NCBI GenBank assembly: GCA_947459425.1
Contig: CANHDJ010000001.1
Location: 62,001-126,000 of the forward strand
Direction of reading: 5' to 3'
Length of the DNA stretch: 64,000 bases
DNA from: Ignavibacteria bacterium
GTDB lineage: Bacteria; Bacteroidota; Ignavibacteria; Kapaibacteriales; UBA4661
In this document: piece after piece, positions 18,883 to 26,845 of the stretch
Position numbering within the stretch: the first letter of the stretch is position 1
Layout of the letters: each line of letters starts with the position of its first letter
Notes under the pieces: model-generated
The model's database searches: none
Told to the model about the DNA's origin: nothing
The model's input: only the letters and a program-made list of their open reading frames with translations
Program-made: the position numbers and the translations under genes

Positions 18883-19656
18883 TTACACTTTTTGCAGAAA
18901 ACCCGCCACACCCTGCTTAAAATCATCGGTTGTGCGGGCAATAGCATTCATCGAACAAGCATAATCAAGCGCAGCATCCAGCGACATTCTGGGCAAGTTA
19001 CCAAGAATTTCTTTTGTCATTGCCATTGCCGAAGAGCTGTTTGCCGCAAGCATTTGTGCGGTTTCCAGAACTTTTTGGTCTAAAAGAGCATCCTCAGCGA
19101 CGTGTGTTGCGAATCCCAATCGGTATGCCTCATCAGCGCTCACATTCTCGGCAGTAAGCAACAGGCGTTGCGCCTGTGTTCCGCCGATACGCCGCATCAA
19201 ATAGACCGATACAATCGCTGGAATAAAACCAATTTTCACTTCCGAATACCCAAAAATCGCCTTTTCCCGCGAAGCAATCACCACATCACAGACTGACGCA
19301 ATTCCGCACCCTCCTGCAATAGCAGCGCCCTGAACACGAGCAATGACAGGCTTTGGGCAGGAATAGATTGCCGCAAGCATATCGTGAAAACGGCGTGAAT
19401 CGGCTTTGTTTTGCATCACCGAGTTTTGCGAAATCTCTTGCAAATACGCCAAATCCATACCGGCACAAAAGACTTTGCCATTGGCAGCAAGCACGATCAC
19501 CTTGACGGCATCATTACTGCCAAGCGTAGTGAAGGCGTGAGTAATTTCGCTAATGAGTGTCGGATTAAGCGCGTTGCGTTTATCGGGGCGATTTAACGTG
19601 AGGGTTGCAACTGGCGAATTAGTAGGATGGTCAAGAAGGAGAGTAGAGTAATCCAT
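18883..19656 (-). CDS. Enoyl-CoA hydratase/isomerase family protein
   Basis: Crotonase-fold protein of 257 residues. It has LNRPDKRNALN at the start of the fold, the oxyanion-hole block KVFCAGMDLAYLQE, and the helix region AIAGGCGIASVCDVVIAS with the second oxyanion-hole glycine. The acidic residue following GYSEVKIGFIPA is in the place of the hydratase glutamates, but methylglutaconyl-CoA hydratase and other specificities cannot be excluded. ATG 19656 chosen because the family N-terminus begins just after it. It ends 55 bp before the UlaG-like gene on the same strand and probably shares a transcript with it. Confidence 0.87.
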   Translation of the reverse strand: MDYSTLLLDHPTNSPVATLTLNRPDKRNALNPTLISEITHAFTTLGSNDAVKVIVLAANGKVFCAGMDLAYLQEISQNSVMQNKADSRRFHDMLAAIYSCPKPVIARVQGAAIAGGCGIASVCDVVIASREKAIFGYSEVKIGFIPAIVSVYLMRRIGGTQAQRLLLTAENVSADEAYRLGFATHVAEDALLDQKVLETAQMLAANSSSAMAMTKEILGNLPRMSLDAALDYACSMNAIARTTDDFKQGVAGFLQKV

Positions 19657-19690
19657 TGCAAAAATGTCGTGGATAGATAAGTGTTGAACA

Positions 19691-20539
19691 TTAATCAAAA
19701 ATGTACCGATAACCTTGCTGCGCATAACCGCCAAAATCTTCAACGGTATGCTGTTGCCAGTTGTCGGAATAATGGATCAGATACATTTTCTCTTTCACTT
19801 CGGCGGGAAGCGCCTGAAGGTCGCTGAGTGGCGTATGGACAGCCCCAGAGAAGAATTGAACATCGTGGAACATCACTTCGGAAATCGGTGCATAATGATT
19901 GAGAAGCTCAATATCCATGCGAGTATCGGCGGAGACAAAAACACGATTATTGATATAGACACCGTAGGAAATAAAGGAATCCTGCCATGTTGCGGCTTGT
20001 TCGGGAACGTGTTTGGTACGGAACATTTCGATATGAATGTCGCCAACATGGACTTCAAACGTCTCGCGGTCATGCCCGCCTTTCCACGTTGGGCGAATAG
20101 GGTCGAAATAATCATAGAAAGAGAGTTTTTTTCCGGCATCATCCTGCTCGTTCCATTCTAAGCCGCCTCTGAGCGTCATATCCCACAAAATACGCTCGTA
20201 CTCTTCGGTAATAATCATTTTCAGCTTTGGTTTGCCCATAATACGGCGTGCAATATAGCGATTCGCAAGCGCCAGCGACTCCATACCGCCAACATGGTCG
20301 GCGTGGCTATGCGTTGGCAAAATCACTTCTAAACCAGACATTTCCAATCCCGCCAAATTGTGCAGCGCCATCGGACCCGTCATACCAAAATCCACAACAA
20401 CGTGCGTATCACCCTGGACGATGATAAAATTCGTTTGAAACAACGTTTTTGCAAAGGCAGAACCCACACCGAGGAAAAAGATTTCCAGTGTGCCGTCATT
20501 TTTCAGGCTAAGTTTGCCGTTTGCTGGGACAATACGCAT
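19691..20539 (-). CDS. MBL-fold hydrolase (RNase Z-like family)
   Basis: A 282-residue metallo-beta-lactamase-fold protein. It opens with a FFLGVGSAF strand typical of RNase Z-type proteins and carries THSHADHVGG with ligands His77, His79, Asp81 and His82; TKHVPE, SADTRMD and a late IHYSD provide the remaining metal ligands. The ATG at 20539 matches the fold start; the longer frame to 20617 adds a cysteine-rich leader that looks non-coding. No exosite arm typical of tRNA 3' processing is evident, so I do not call it RNase Z. It is the first gene of a minus-strand run (MBL, enoyl-CoA hydratase, UlaG-like) and is divergent from the PolX-like gene. Confidence 0.83.
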   Translation of the reverse strand: MRIVPANGKLSLKNDGTLEIFFLGVGSAFAKTLFQTNFIIVQGDTHVVVDFGMTGPMALHNLAGLEMSGLEVILPTHSHADHVGGMESLALANRYIARRIMGKPKLKMIITEEYERILWDMTLRGGLEWNEQDDAGKKLSFYDYFDPIRPTWKGGHDRETFEVHVGDIHIEMFRTKHVPEQAATWQDSFISYGVYINNRVFVSADTRMDIELLNHYAPISEVMFHDVQFFSGAVHTPLSDLQALPAEVKEKMYLIHYSDNWQQHTVEDFGGYAQQGYRYIFD

Positions 20540-20721
20540 ATTATGGCTACAAAAGGAGTTAGGACAAAAACATTCACAAAATGAAATACTATTCACAAGA
20601 TAAAAATAGGCTGTCAATCTACAATAAATAGAGGAATCTACAAAAAAAATTCACACTCTGGCTGGAACTTATCGTATTTTGTGGTCTTGCCGTTATTTTC
20701 CTATTTTTTGCTGCTTTTTCT

Positions 20722-22395
20722 ATGGAAACGCTTGTTTCGGTCTTGAATGACATAGCAACTCTTTTGGAATTAGGTGATGAAAATCCATTCAAAATCCGTG
20801 CCATCCAAAGCGCTGCCCGCGCACTAGATGACGCGGATATTGATTCGATGAGCTTGAACGAGATACTTGCGCTGCCTGGCGTTGGCAAAGGCACGGGCGA
20901 ACTTATTGCCGAATTTCTGGAAACTGGCTCTATTGCTCAATACCACCAACTTTTGCAACAGATTCCCGAATCGGTGCTAGAAATGACGAGGCTTCGGGGG
21001 CTGGGTGCAAAAAAAGTTCGATCGCTTTGGAAAGAACTCGGCATTCAATCTGTGAATGAACTTCACACAGCTTGTGAAACCTCGCGTGTAGCAGCGCTCA
21101 AAGGCTTTGGCGCAAAAACGCAGGCAAATATTCTTGAGGCTATTGTGCAGTATCGGAGTGCCCAATCTCGGTTTCATTTGCACAAAGCCATGCGCGAAGC
21201 AGAGCGTTTATGCGAGATTTGTCGCGCATTTGAGAGCATTCAAATAGCCGAAATTGCTGGCGAACTCCGCCAGGGCGAGGAAACGGCTTCGCGCATTGCC
21301 CTTGTTGTCTGTGGGGCAGATTTTGTGCATTTCGAGCAGCAGTGCAAGGAAAGCGGCTCAGAATTAGCACAGAGCGCATGGGAGGCAGAAACGCTCTGCG
21401 GTACAAGCGCAAACGACATCCCTTTCACCATTCAATGGTCAACGCCGAGTACATTTGCTCTTTGCCTCCATGAATATTCCTCACAAGCGCCTTTTCATGC
21501 GGCATTTGTGCATCTTCGTCGTGAAAGAGGCATCGCAACTATCGGGGCGGCAAGCGAAGCAGAACTCTACGAACAATCTCATTTGCCGTTCATTCCGCCC
21601 GAACTCCGCACAAATCCTGAACTCCTCAGTGATTCTCGTTTACCACACACACTGGAAAATCTCATTTCCCTTAGCGATATTCGCGGTACTGTCCACGTTC
21701 ATTCGACGTGGAGCGATGGAAAACACTCCATTCGCCAAATGGCAGAACGCGCAAAGGCACTAGGTTGCGAGTATATTGGCATTTGTGACCATAGCAAAAC
21801 GGCAGTATATGCCAATGGCTTGAGCGAGGAGCGCCTCAAGCGCCAGCATGAGGAAATAGATGCACTTAACGCAGAAAATCTTGGTATTCATATTTTGAAG
21901 GGCATAGAATCAGATATTTTGACCGATGGCTCACTGGATTATTCGGACTCGGTGCTGGAAACGTTTGATATGGTCGTCGCGTCTGTCCATTCTGCCTTTA
22001 CGCTTTCGCATGAGCAGATGACCAAGCGTCTTACACGCGCATTAGAACATCCGGCAACAACCATTTTAGGGCATCCGACAGGGCGATTACTTTTGAAGCG
22101 CAAGGGCTACACGTTTGATGTGGATGCTATTGTGGAAACGGCACGGAAACACGGCAAAGTCATTGAAATCAACGCAAATCCTTATCGTCTGGATTTTTCG
22201 GCAGAAAACGCGGTAAAAGCCCATAAAATGGGCGTTATGCTCTCTATCAATACCGATGCTCATAACTGCGAGGATTTAGCACAAATGCACTACGGAGTAC
22301 AAGTAGCGCGACGGGCTGCACTTCCGCGCACAGCGATTCTGAATACACTGGGGCTGGATGATTTTCAAAAGCAGATTAAATTGATACGCCGATAA
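20722..22395 (+). CDS. polX: PolX-family protein with HhH and PHP domains, polymerase centre degenerate
   Basis: A 557-residue relative of bacterial family X DNA polymerase. The N-terminal 8-kDa-like and helix-hairpin-helix region (LPGVGKGTGELIAEFL, LRGLGAKKVRSLW, LKGFGAKTQANIL) is intact. In the palm the canonical GSLRRGKETIGDID is GELRQGEETASRIA at residues 180-193, so the two catalytic aspartates are Arg191 and Ala193. The C-terminal PHP domain (about 322-550) keeps its metal ligands: HVHSTWSDG, CDHSK, GIESDI, SVHSAF, GHPTGRLL, INTDAHN. The protein should therefore bind gapped DNA and act as a nuclease or phosphatase, but not polymerise. Degenerate palms are known in some Bacteroidota PolX proteins. 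Confidence 0.87.
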   Translation: METLVSVLNDIATLLELGDENPFKIRAIQSAARALDDADIDSMSLNEILALPGVGKGTGELIAEFLETGSIAQYHQLLQQIPESVLEMTRLRGLGAKKVRSLWKELGIQSVNELHTACETSRVAALKGFGAKTQANILEAIVQYRSAQSRFHLHKAMREAERLCEICRAFESIQIAEIAGELRQGEETASRIALVVCGADFVHFEQQCKESGSELAQSAWEAETLCGTSANDIPFTIQWSTPSTFALCLHEYSSQAPFHAAFVHLRRERGIATIGAASEAELYEQSHLPFIPPELRTNPELLSDSRLPHTLENLISLSDIRGTVHVHSTWSDGKHSIRQMAERAKALGCEYIGICDHSKTAVYANGLSEERLKRQHEEIDALNAENLGIHILKGIESDILTDGSLDYSDSVLETFDMVVASVHSAFTLSHEQMTKRLTRALEHPATTILGHPTGRLLLKRKGYTFDVDAIVETARKHGKVIEINANPYRLDFSAENAVKAHKMGVMLSINTDAHNCEDLAQMHYGVQVARRAALPRTAILNTLGLDDFQKQIKLIRR

Positions 22396-22396
22396 A

Positions 22397-22441
22397 AAAA
22401 GCCCGATATTTTTCGCTTTAAGGGAAAATATCAGGCTTTTT
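22397..22441. terminator. Bidirectional terminator between polX and cytochrome c gene
   Basis: AAAAGCC (22397-22403) and GATATTTT (22405-22412) pair with AAAATATC (22425-22432) and GGCTTTT (22434-22440), with one C/A mismatch. A and T runs flank the stem, so it works in both directions between two convergent genes. Confidence 0.8.
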
Positions 22442-22459
22442 CATTACTGCCGCATTTGT

Positions 22460-22879
22460 TTATTTACCGCGCAATGCCTTGACTTCAGCAACCGTGACAG
22501 CGCCACCCGGATTGCCCCACGTGTTGTAAACGTAGGTAATGACGTTTGCTGCATCTTCATCGGTATAATTTTTGGGCAAAGCCACCATCACGCCATTAAA
22601 TTTTTTGCCATTGACCGTGATTTCGCCTTTCAAGCCATTAACCACACTTTTGATAATCTCTTTTTTCGGCTTGCTTTTGATATAATCCGACCCGGCAAGC
22701 GGCGGATATACCGTTGAAAGCCCTTGCCCATTTGCCTGATGGCAGGTCTGGCAATAGGCTTTATAGACTTTTTCGCCTTTAGCAATTTGTGCGGCTTTGT
22801 CTTGAGCCGTAAGCGACGCAGTGTTGCCGAAAGCAATGGCTACTCCAAAGCACAGCAACGATTTCAAGAATGTTTTCAT
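22460..22879 (-). CDS. Secreted monohaem class I cytochrome c
   Basis: A 139-residue periplasmic cytochrome c. A signal peptide (residues 1-25, ending SLTAQ) is followed by haem-binding CQTCH (Cys43, Cys46, His47). Met98 in FNGVMVALP is the likely sixth ligand, and the closing helix VITYVYNTWGNPGG is typical of cytochrome domains in oxidases and copper nitrite reductases. It probably shuttles electrons to a terminal oxidase or reductase, which is not in the window. Its gene stands alone on the minus strand, bounded by a shared terminator. Confidence 0.88.
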   Translation of the reverse strand: MKTFLKSLLCFGVAIAFGNTASLTAQDKAAQIAKGEKVYKAYCQTCHQANGQGLSTVYPPLAGSDYIKSKPKKEIIKSVVNGLKGEITVNGKKFNGVMVALPKNYTDEDAANVITYVYNTWGNPGGAVTVAEVKALRGK

Positions 22880-23048
22880 AGAACAATTGAATAAATGAAG
22901 CGAATGAATAGCGTCTGAATATCGAACGGAATATCAGACATTGGATAATTTTGTGTCAATCTCATAAACGTCTGTTGGACGGTTCTATTGCGTGTAAGCG
23001 TTTAATTGCTAACAACAACCTCTGATGTGCAAGTGCCGCGAGACAGCA

Positions 23049-23510
23049 CTACAACTTGGCGGAAGCCTCGTCTTTGGGTAGGCGTACCGCCAAAACGGAA
23101 CAAGGCGCTGTCCGTAATACTTTTTCGGTCGTGCTGCCGAAAAGGAGATACTCCAAGCCTCGGCGACCATGCGTTCCCATGGCAATAATATCAATGGAAA
23201 ACTGTTCGGCATATCCATTAATGGCGAGGTCTGGATGGCTTTCCATCACCTTGATTTTCACCGCAAAGCCTTCATCAATAAGTGTTGCGGCGATACCTTG
23301 AAGTTTTTGCTCTGCCTGCTCAAAGGCGCGTCCTACAAGGTCAGCCATTGGAGCGCCTTCCCAAGAACCATAGGTGGAAAGCGGCTCTAAAACGTGCAAA
23401 AGGTGAATAGTCGCTTTGAGCGGTATGGCAATTTCTTTTGCGTATTTGAGTGCTTGCTCAGAATGTTTCGAGAAATCAAGCGGAACGAGAATATTTTGAA
23501 TGGGTAACAT
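23049..23510 (-). CDS. Universal stress protein (UspA family)
   Basis: A 153-residue single-domain Usp protein. It starts with the family strand NILVPLDFSKHSEQAL and has the ATP-binding pattern G-x2-G-x9-G-S/T in GTHGRRGLEYLLFGSTTE followed by APCSVLAVR. Such proteins dimerise and respond to starvation or redox stress. AGGAG lies 9 bases before the ATG at 23510. The upstream region is rich in inverted repeats. Confidence 0.9.
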   Translation of the reverse strand: MLPIQNILVPLDFSKHSEQALKYAKEIAIPLKATIHLLHVLEPLSTYGSWEGAPMADLVGRAFEQAEQKLQGIAATLIDEGFAVKIKVMESHPDLAINGYAEQFSIDIIAMGTHGRRGLEYLLFGSTTEKVLRTAPCSVLAVRLPKDEASAKL

Positions 23511-23862
23511 GATGACAATCTCCTAAAGATATGGTCGAAATATGTGTATTTTGTATATATTTTTCTAGACTCTAGTCTTCGTTTGGGCTTGATAAATCCG
23601 GCTTCAAGCCCTGTTTATTCCCCTTTATCAAATCTTCCGCGTCATAGATATATGATAAACAGGGCTTGTCGAACCGGTTTCGGATGGTGTTTCTTTGTAA
23701 CGGACACTGCTCAAAATCGCTTCAACTCCGCGCCGTTACCCCCTTCAAAGTGATCACCAATCTTCATAAATCATTTTAACAGTCATTGCGCTTTTCAGAC
23801 TATTTTATCTTTTTTAATCTTGCAATGCTTTGATACAGCATTGCAAGAAACAACTCGGAATC
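23511..23862. other. Intergenic region rich in inverted repeats, upstream of usp
   Basis: About 350 bases with no credible gene. It holds the ribosome-binding site of usp, a CTAGA-c-TCTAG palindrome at 23565-23575, a nested hairpin group at 23589-23668, and an 11-bp hairpin at 23819-23847 (CTTGCAATGCT/AGCATTGCAAG) just past the end of the Rrf2 gene. The last one has no U run on the minus strand, so it is not a clear intrinsic terminator. Confidence 0.6.
23589..23668. repeat. Nested inverted-repeat (REP-like) structure
   Basis: A perfect 14-bp inverted repeat (CAAGCCCTGTTTAT at 23605-23618, ATAAACAGGGCTTG at 23655-23668) overlaps a second one (TTGATAAA at 23589-23596, TTTATCAA at 23624-23631). 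It has no U run and lies in non-coding DNA. It could be a repetitive extragenic palindrome, an operator or a remnant of a small element. Confidence 0.6.
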
Positions 23863-24366
23863 CTATTTGGTCTCGACTGGCTTACCTTTGCTGTTAATCG
23901 CAGCAAGCAGCATAGCGGGATTCATGGGTGCATCAGCATTTGCAAGCCGGACATTTAACTGATTCGCACGTTTTCCTAATTCCTCAAGCGTCAGCGATGT
24001 ACAAAGATGCTGCAACCGCGAACGCATTGATGTCCAGTTTTCGTGTGCTGGGCAGGGGTCGGCAACGCCGCATCCAGGCAAGCCAAAAAGACATTCTTTA
24101 AAAATATCTCCGCCATCAATAGCCTCAATCACATCGGCAAGACTAATATCGGACGCCTGACGAGCCAATGCCACACCACCATTGGGTCCGCGATAGGACA
24201 TAAGCAATTTTGCTTGCGTTAAATTTTGCAACACTTTTGTCAAAAAGTGGAACGAAATATTGAGTTTTCCGGCAATTTCCTGAATCGAAACATACTCATT
24301 TCGCGGAAGGGAAGCCATATAAATTGCGGCTTGTACGCCGTAAACACAACTTTTCGAGAGCAGCAT
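23863..24366 (-). CDS. Rrf2-family transcriptional regulator with cysteine cluster
   Basis: A 167-residue winged-helix regulator. It begins with LSKSCVYGVQAAIYMA, has the recognition helix region VSIQEIAGKLNISFHFLTKVLQNLTQ, and the wing YRGPNGGVALAR. Three cysteines (Cys92, Cys99, Cys105; CX6CX5C) sit where IscR/NsrR-type proteins bind an iron-sulphur cluster, so redox, iron-sulphur or NO sensing is likely. I chose ATG 24366 because GGAG lies 6 bases upstream; an in-frame start five codons earlier is possible. A palindrome at 24462-24479 upstream may be its own operator. Confidence 0.87.
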   Translation of the reverse strand: MLLSKSCVYGVQAAIYMASLPRNEYVSIQEIAGKLNISFHFLTKVLQNLTQAKLLMSYRGPNGGVALARQASDISLADVIEAIDGGDIFKECLFGLPGCGVADPCPAHENWTSMRSRLQHLCTSLTLEELGKRANQLNVRLANADAPMNPAMLLAAINSKGKPVETK

Positions 24367-24461
24367 ATCAATCTCCATCAAATCTTAGTGAGAAGCAAAT
24401 CTTTATCCTCGTAGTGTGCTTAATTTCCAAGTCTTGAGGTTTACATTAAAAATTTGTTGCT

Positions 24462-24479
24462 TCAGAATATTTATTCAGA
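24462..24479. promoter_or_regulatory. Candidate Rrf2 operator palindrome
   Basis: TCaGAATA-tt-TATTCaGA is an 18-bp dyad with one mismatched pair per arm, about 95 bases upstream of the Rrf2 start. Rrf2 proteins bind AT-rich dyads of this size and often regulate themselves. Assignment rests on position and shape only. Confidence 0.35.
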
Positions 24480-24542
24480 CAAAATACTCTTAATACAAAT
24501 TACACAATGCTTGTCAATTTGTCAAATTTTTTTATCGTATTT

Positions 24543-24920
24543 TTACTTATTCGCAGCATCCTCAGTAGCAGCAATAACTTCCAGCCGTTTTGCTTTTGGC
24601 AAACTTGCTACAACAAGCCCGTAGGAATCATCAATCCACGAATAGACCACCGAATACGGCACAGAGCCATCCAGTGGCACCGTCAGCCAATGTTTTTTGT
24701 TCATATGGTAGCCCGGTTGGACGCTCTCATACTCTGCACGGCGCTCAACTGCTTCGTCGGGGTCGCATTTTAGGTTCACGTGTCCCCAGTCATCACTTGC
24801 TGCCAGTGCGAACATTTTGCCCATAACTTTGTAAACCAGAGTAACATCGTCGAAGGGCAGTTCCTCCGTCGTATATGGCTTGGAAAGGCAGTATTGGCGA
24901 AGTTCTTCAAGGTGTATCAT
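24543..24920 (-). CDS. MmcQ/YjbR family protein
   Basis: A 125-residue protein of the MmcQ/YjbR (CyaY-like fold) family. It has LRQYCLSKPYTTEELPFDD at the start, VYKVMGKMFALAA in the middle, then LKCDPDEAVERRAEYESV and PGYHMNKKHWLTV. The family may bind DNA, but its role is unknown. It starts 2 bases after the stop of the argE-like gene and is thus the last gene of the arginine operon; such pairing appears positional more than functional. Confidence 0.85.
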   Translation of the reverse strand: MIHLEELRQYCLSKPYTTEELPFDDVTLVYKVMGKMFALAASDDWGHVNLKCDPDEAVERRAEYESVQPGYHMNKKHWLTVPLDGSVPYSVVYSWIDDSYGLVVASLPKAKRLEVIAATEDAANK

Positions 24921-24922
24921 TG

Positions 24923-26014
24923 CTAAAAAGTCCCAAAAGAAGTGAGTGTTTCAATAAGGTGAATATACGCGGCAATGCCGTCTCGAATTTCGTCAAGAAG
25001 AATAAACTCATTCGCTGTGTGGGAGCGCTCCGACACGCCGGGACCGATTTTTACCGACGGAAACGGCATAACAGATTGGTCAGAGAGCGTTGCTGACGCA
25101 AATGTCGTTATACCAAGCCGCTCCGCCGAACGTACTATAGGGTGCGCGAGGCTAATACTTGACGGGCGCAATCGTACTGAGCGCGGCAGAACCTCACAAT
25201 TAACATGATCAGCGATAACAGCTAGAACTTCCTCATGCGTGTAAACATCCGTTGTGCGAACGTCCACAACAAAGCTACAACGGTCGGGAATCACATTGTG
25301 CTGCGTCCCAGCATTGATCATCGTCACGCTCATTTTGATGGGACCAAGAAACGGAGAGGTTTTGGGGAACTCAAAGCAATGAAACCACTGAATATTGTGC
25401 ATTGCTTTGTCAATGGCATTAATTCCCGTATTACGTGCGGCGTGTCCCGAAGCCCCGTGTGCCGTACAATCCAGCACCATTAAGCCTTTTTCTGCAACCG
25501 CCAAAGCGCATTCCGTCGGTTCGCCAACGATAGCTGCGCTAATGCTCCCAAGTTCCGGCAAGATAGATTCCACACCATTTTTACCAATAATTTCTTCTTC
25601 TGCCGTTGCCGCCATAATAAGATTAAACGGTAAATCGGGGCGCTCGTAGAAATGCACAAACGTTGCAAGAAGGCTGACAAGCGCCCCGCCCGCATCATTG
25701 CTGCCCAAGCCGTACAGTACGCCATTTTCCTCACTCGCTTCAAAAGGGTTGCGCGTCCAATCTTGATTTGGCTTGACGGTATCGTGGTGAGAATTGAGCA
25801 GAAGTGTAGGCTTGGAGGAATCAAAATGGCGATTGCACGACCAGATATTATTCATTTGCCGCGCCGTCGGGATAGCTCGTTCATGGAGAAATTCTTGAAT
25901 GAGCGAAGCCGTTTTGTCTTCCTCGCGGCTCAAGGAAGGCGTAGCGATAAGAAGTTTGAGCAAAGCAATAGCTTCAGGAACAAGGTGTGGTGCGGGATGG
26001 GGAAGATTTAGCAT
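24923..26014 (-). CDS. argE: M20 family deacylase, probable N-acyl-ornithine/citrulline deacetylase
   Basis: A zinc-dependent M20 amidohydrolase of 363 residues. Metal and catalytic motifs are NSHHDTV, GLGSNDAGGALVS, ATAEEEIIG (general base Glu) and GEPTECALAVAEKGL, with the final HTANEFI histidine. A dimerisation lid domain lies between. In organisms with an ArgF'-type transcarbamylase the product is N-acyl-citrulline, so this enzyme would remove acetyl or succinyl from citrulline or ornithine. The ATG at 26014 starts the family region (MLNLPHPAP); the longer frame runs to 26092 across the upstream argB stop. It lies 13 bp after argB. Relatives include LysK and DapE, but the neighbours favour arginine synthesis. 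Confidence 0.85.
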   Translation of the reverse strand: MLNLPHPAPHLVPEAIALLKLLIATPSLSREEDKTASLIQEFLHERAIPTARQMNNIWSCNRHFDSSKPTLLLNSHHDTVKPNQDWTRNPFEASEENGVLYGLGSNDAGGALVSLLATFVHFYERPDLPFNLIMAATAEEEIIGKNGVESILPELGSISAAIVGEPTECALAVAEKGLMVLDCTAHGASGHAARNTGINAIDKAMHNIQWFHCFEFPKTSPFLGPIKMSVTMINAGTQHNVIPDRCSFVVDVRTTDVYTHEEVLAVIADHVNCEVLPRSVRLRPSSISLAHPIVRSAERLGITTFASATLSDQSVMPFPSVKIGPGVSERSHTANEFILLDEIRDGIAAYIHLIETLTSFGTF

Positions 26015-26027
26015 AATATCAATAAAA

Positions 26028-26816
26028 TTATTCCGCAATAATGGTTGTCCCGACGGAGTCTGCGTTCTGCAAACGCCCGATAGAATTTGCACTCATAATC
26101 GTAACCGCTTGAACACCGCGCCGCAGCGCCGCAAAAGCATTATCCATCTTGGGAATCATTCCTTTAGCGATTGCTCCCGAAGCGCGAAGATGCTCATAAT
26201 CTTGCGCCGTAATGCGCGGTATGACGGACGCTTCATCGGCAATATCCCGCAAAACGCCTTGTTTCTCGAAGCAATAAACTAAACGCACATCGTACCGACT
26301 TGCCAGTGATGATGCGATCTCGGCGGCAATCGTATCGGCATTCGTGTTGAGTATGTTTCCTGCGCCATCGTGCGTGAGCGGTGCTAAAACAGGCAAAAAT
26401 CCTTGCTGGAGCAAGCTATCAAGCCGTTCAGCAGAGACCCTTTCGACATCGCCAACAAAACCATAATCCGTCGTTGGGTGTATCCGCTTTTTTGCACGGA
26501 TGATATCGCCGTCAGCACCCGTCAAGCCCAAAGCATTCACACCATGCGCTTGCAAGCCCGCCACAATGCGCTTATTGACAAGCCCGCCATAGACCATCGT
26601 TACCACATCCAACGTCGCTTGGTCGGTGACGCGCCGTCCATCAATCATCTGCGTTGCGATGCCGAGGCGGGCACTGAGGTCGGTGGCAAGTTTTCCGCCG
26701 CCATGGACAAGTATCCATGAGGCTTTCAGCGATGCAAGGTTGCTCAAAAATGCGGCAAGAGCATCGGCACTGTCAATAACATTACCACCGATTTTAATAA
26801 CAATAAGAGGATTCAT
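26028..26816 (-). CDS. argB: Acetylglutamate kinase (or N-acylglutamate kinase)
   Basis: Amino-acid-kinase-fold enzyme of 262 residues that phosphorylates N-acetylglutamate, the second step of arginine synthesis. It starts with VIKIGGNVID and has the substrate-binding VHGGGKLATDLSARLG, the LTGADGDIIRAKK lid and NADTIAAEIASSL nucleotide-binding motif. The ATG at 26816 is preferred to an upstream TTG. It lies between the argF' and argE-like genes, so the three make one operon. In Bacteroides the true substrate of the route is the N-succinyl form; which acyl group is used here cannot be read directly. Confidence 0.9.
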   Translation of the reverse strand: MNPLIVIKIGGNVIDSADALAAFLSNLASLKASWILVHGGGKLATDLSARLGIATQMIDGRRVTDQATLDVVTMVYGGLVNKRIVAGLQAHGVNALGLTGADGDIIRAKKRIHPTTDYGFVGDVERVSAERLDSLLQQGFLPVLAPLTHDGAGNILNTNADTIAAEIASSLASRYDVRLVYCFEKQGVLRDIADEASVIPRITAQDYEHLRASGAIAKGMIPKMDNAFAALRRGVQAVTIMSANSIGRLQNADSVGTTIIAE

Positions 26817-26845
26817 TGGCAACAATGAGGCTGGAAAAGTGGGAA

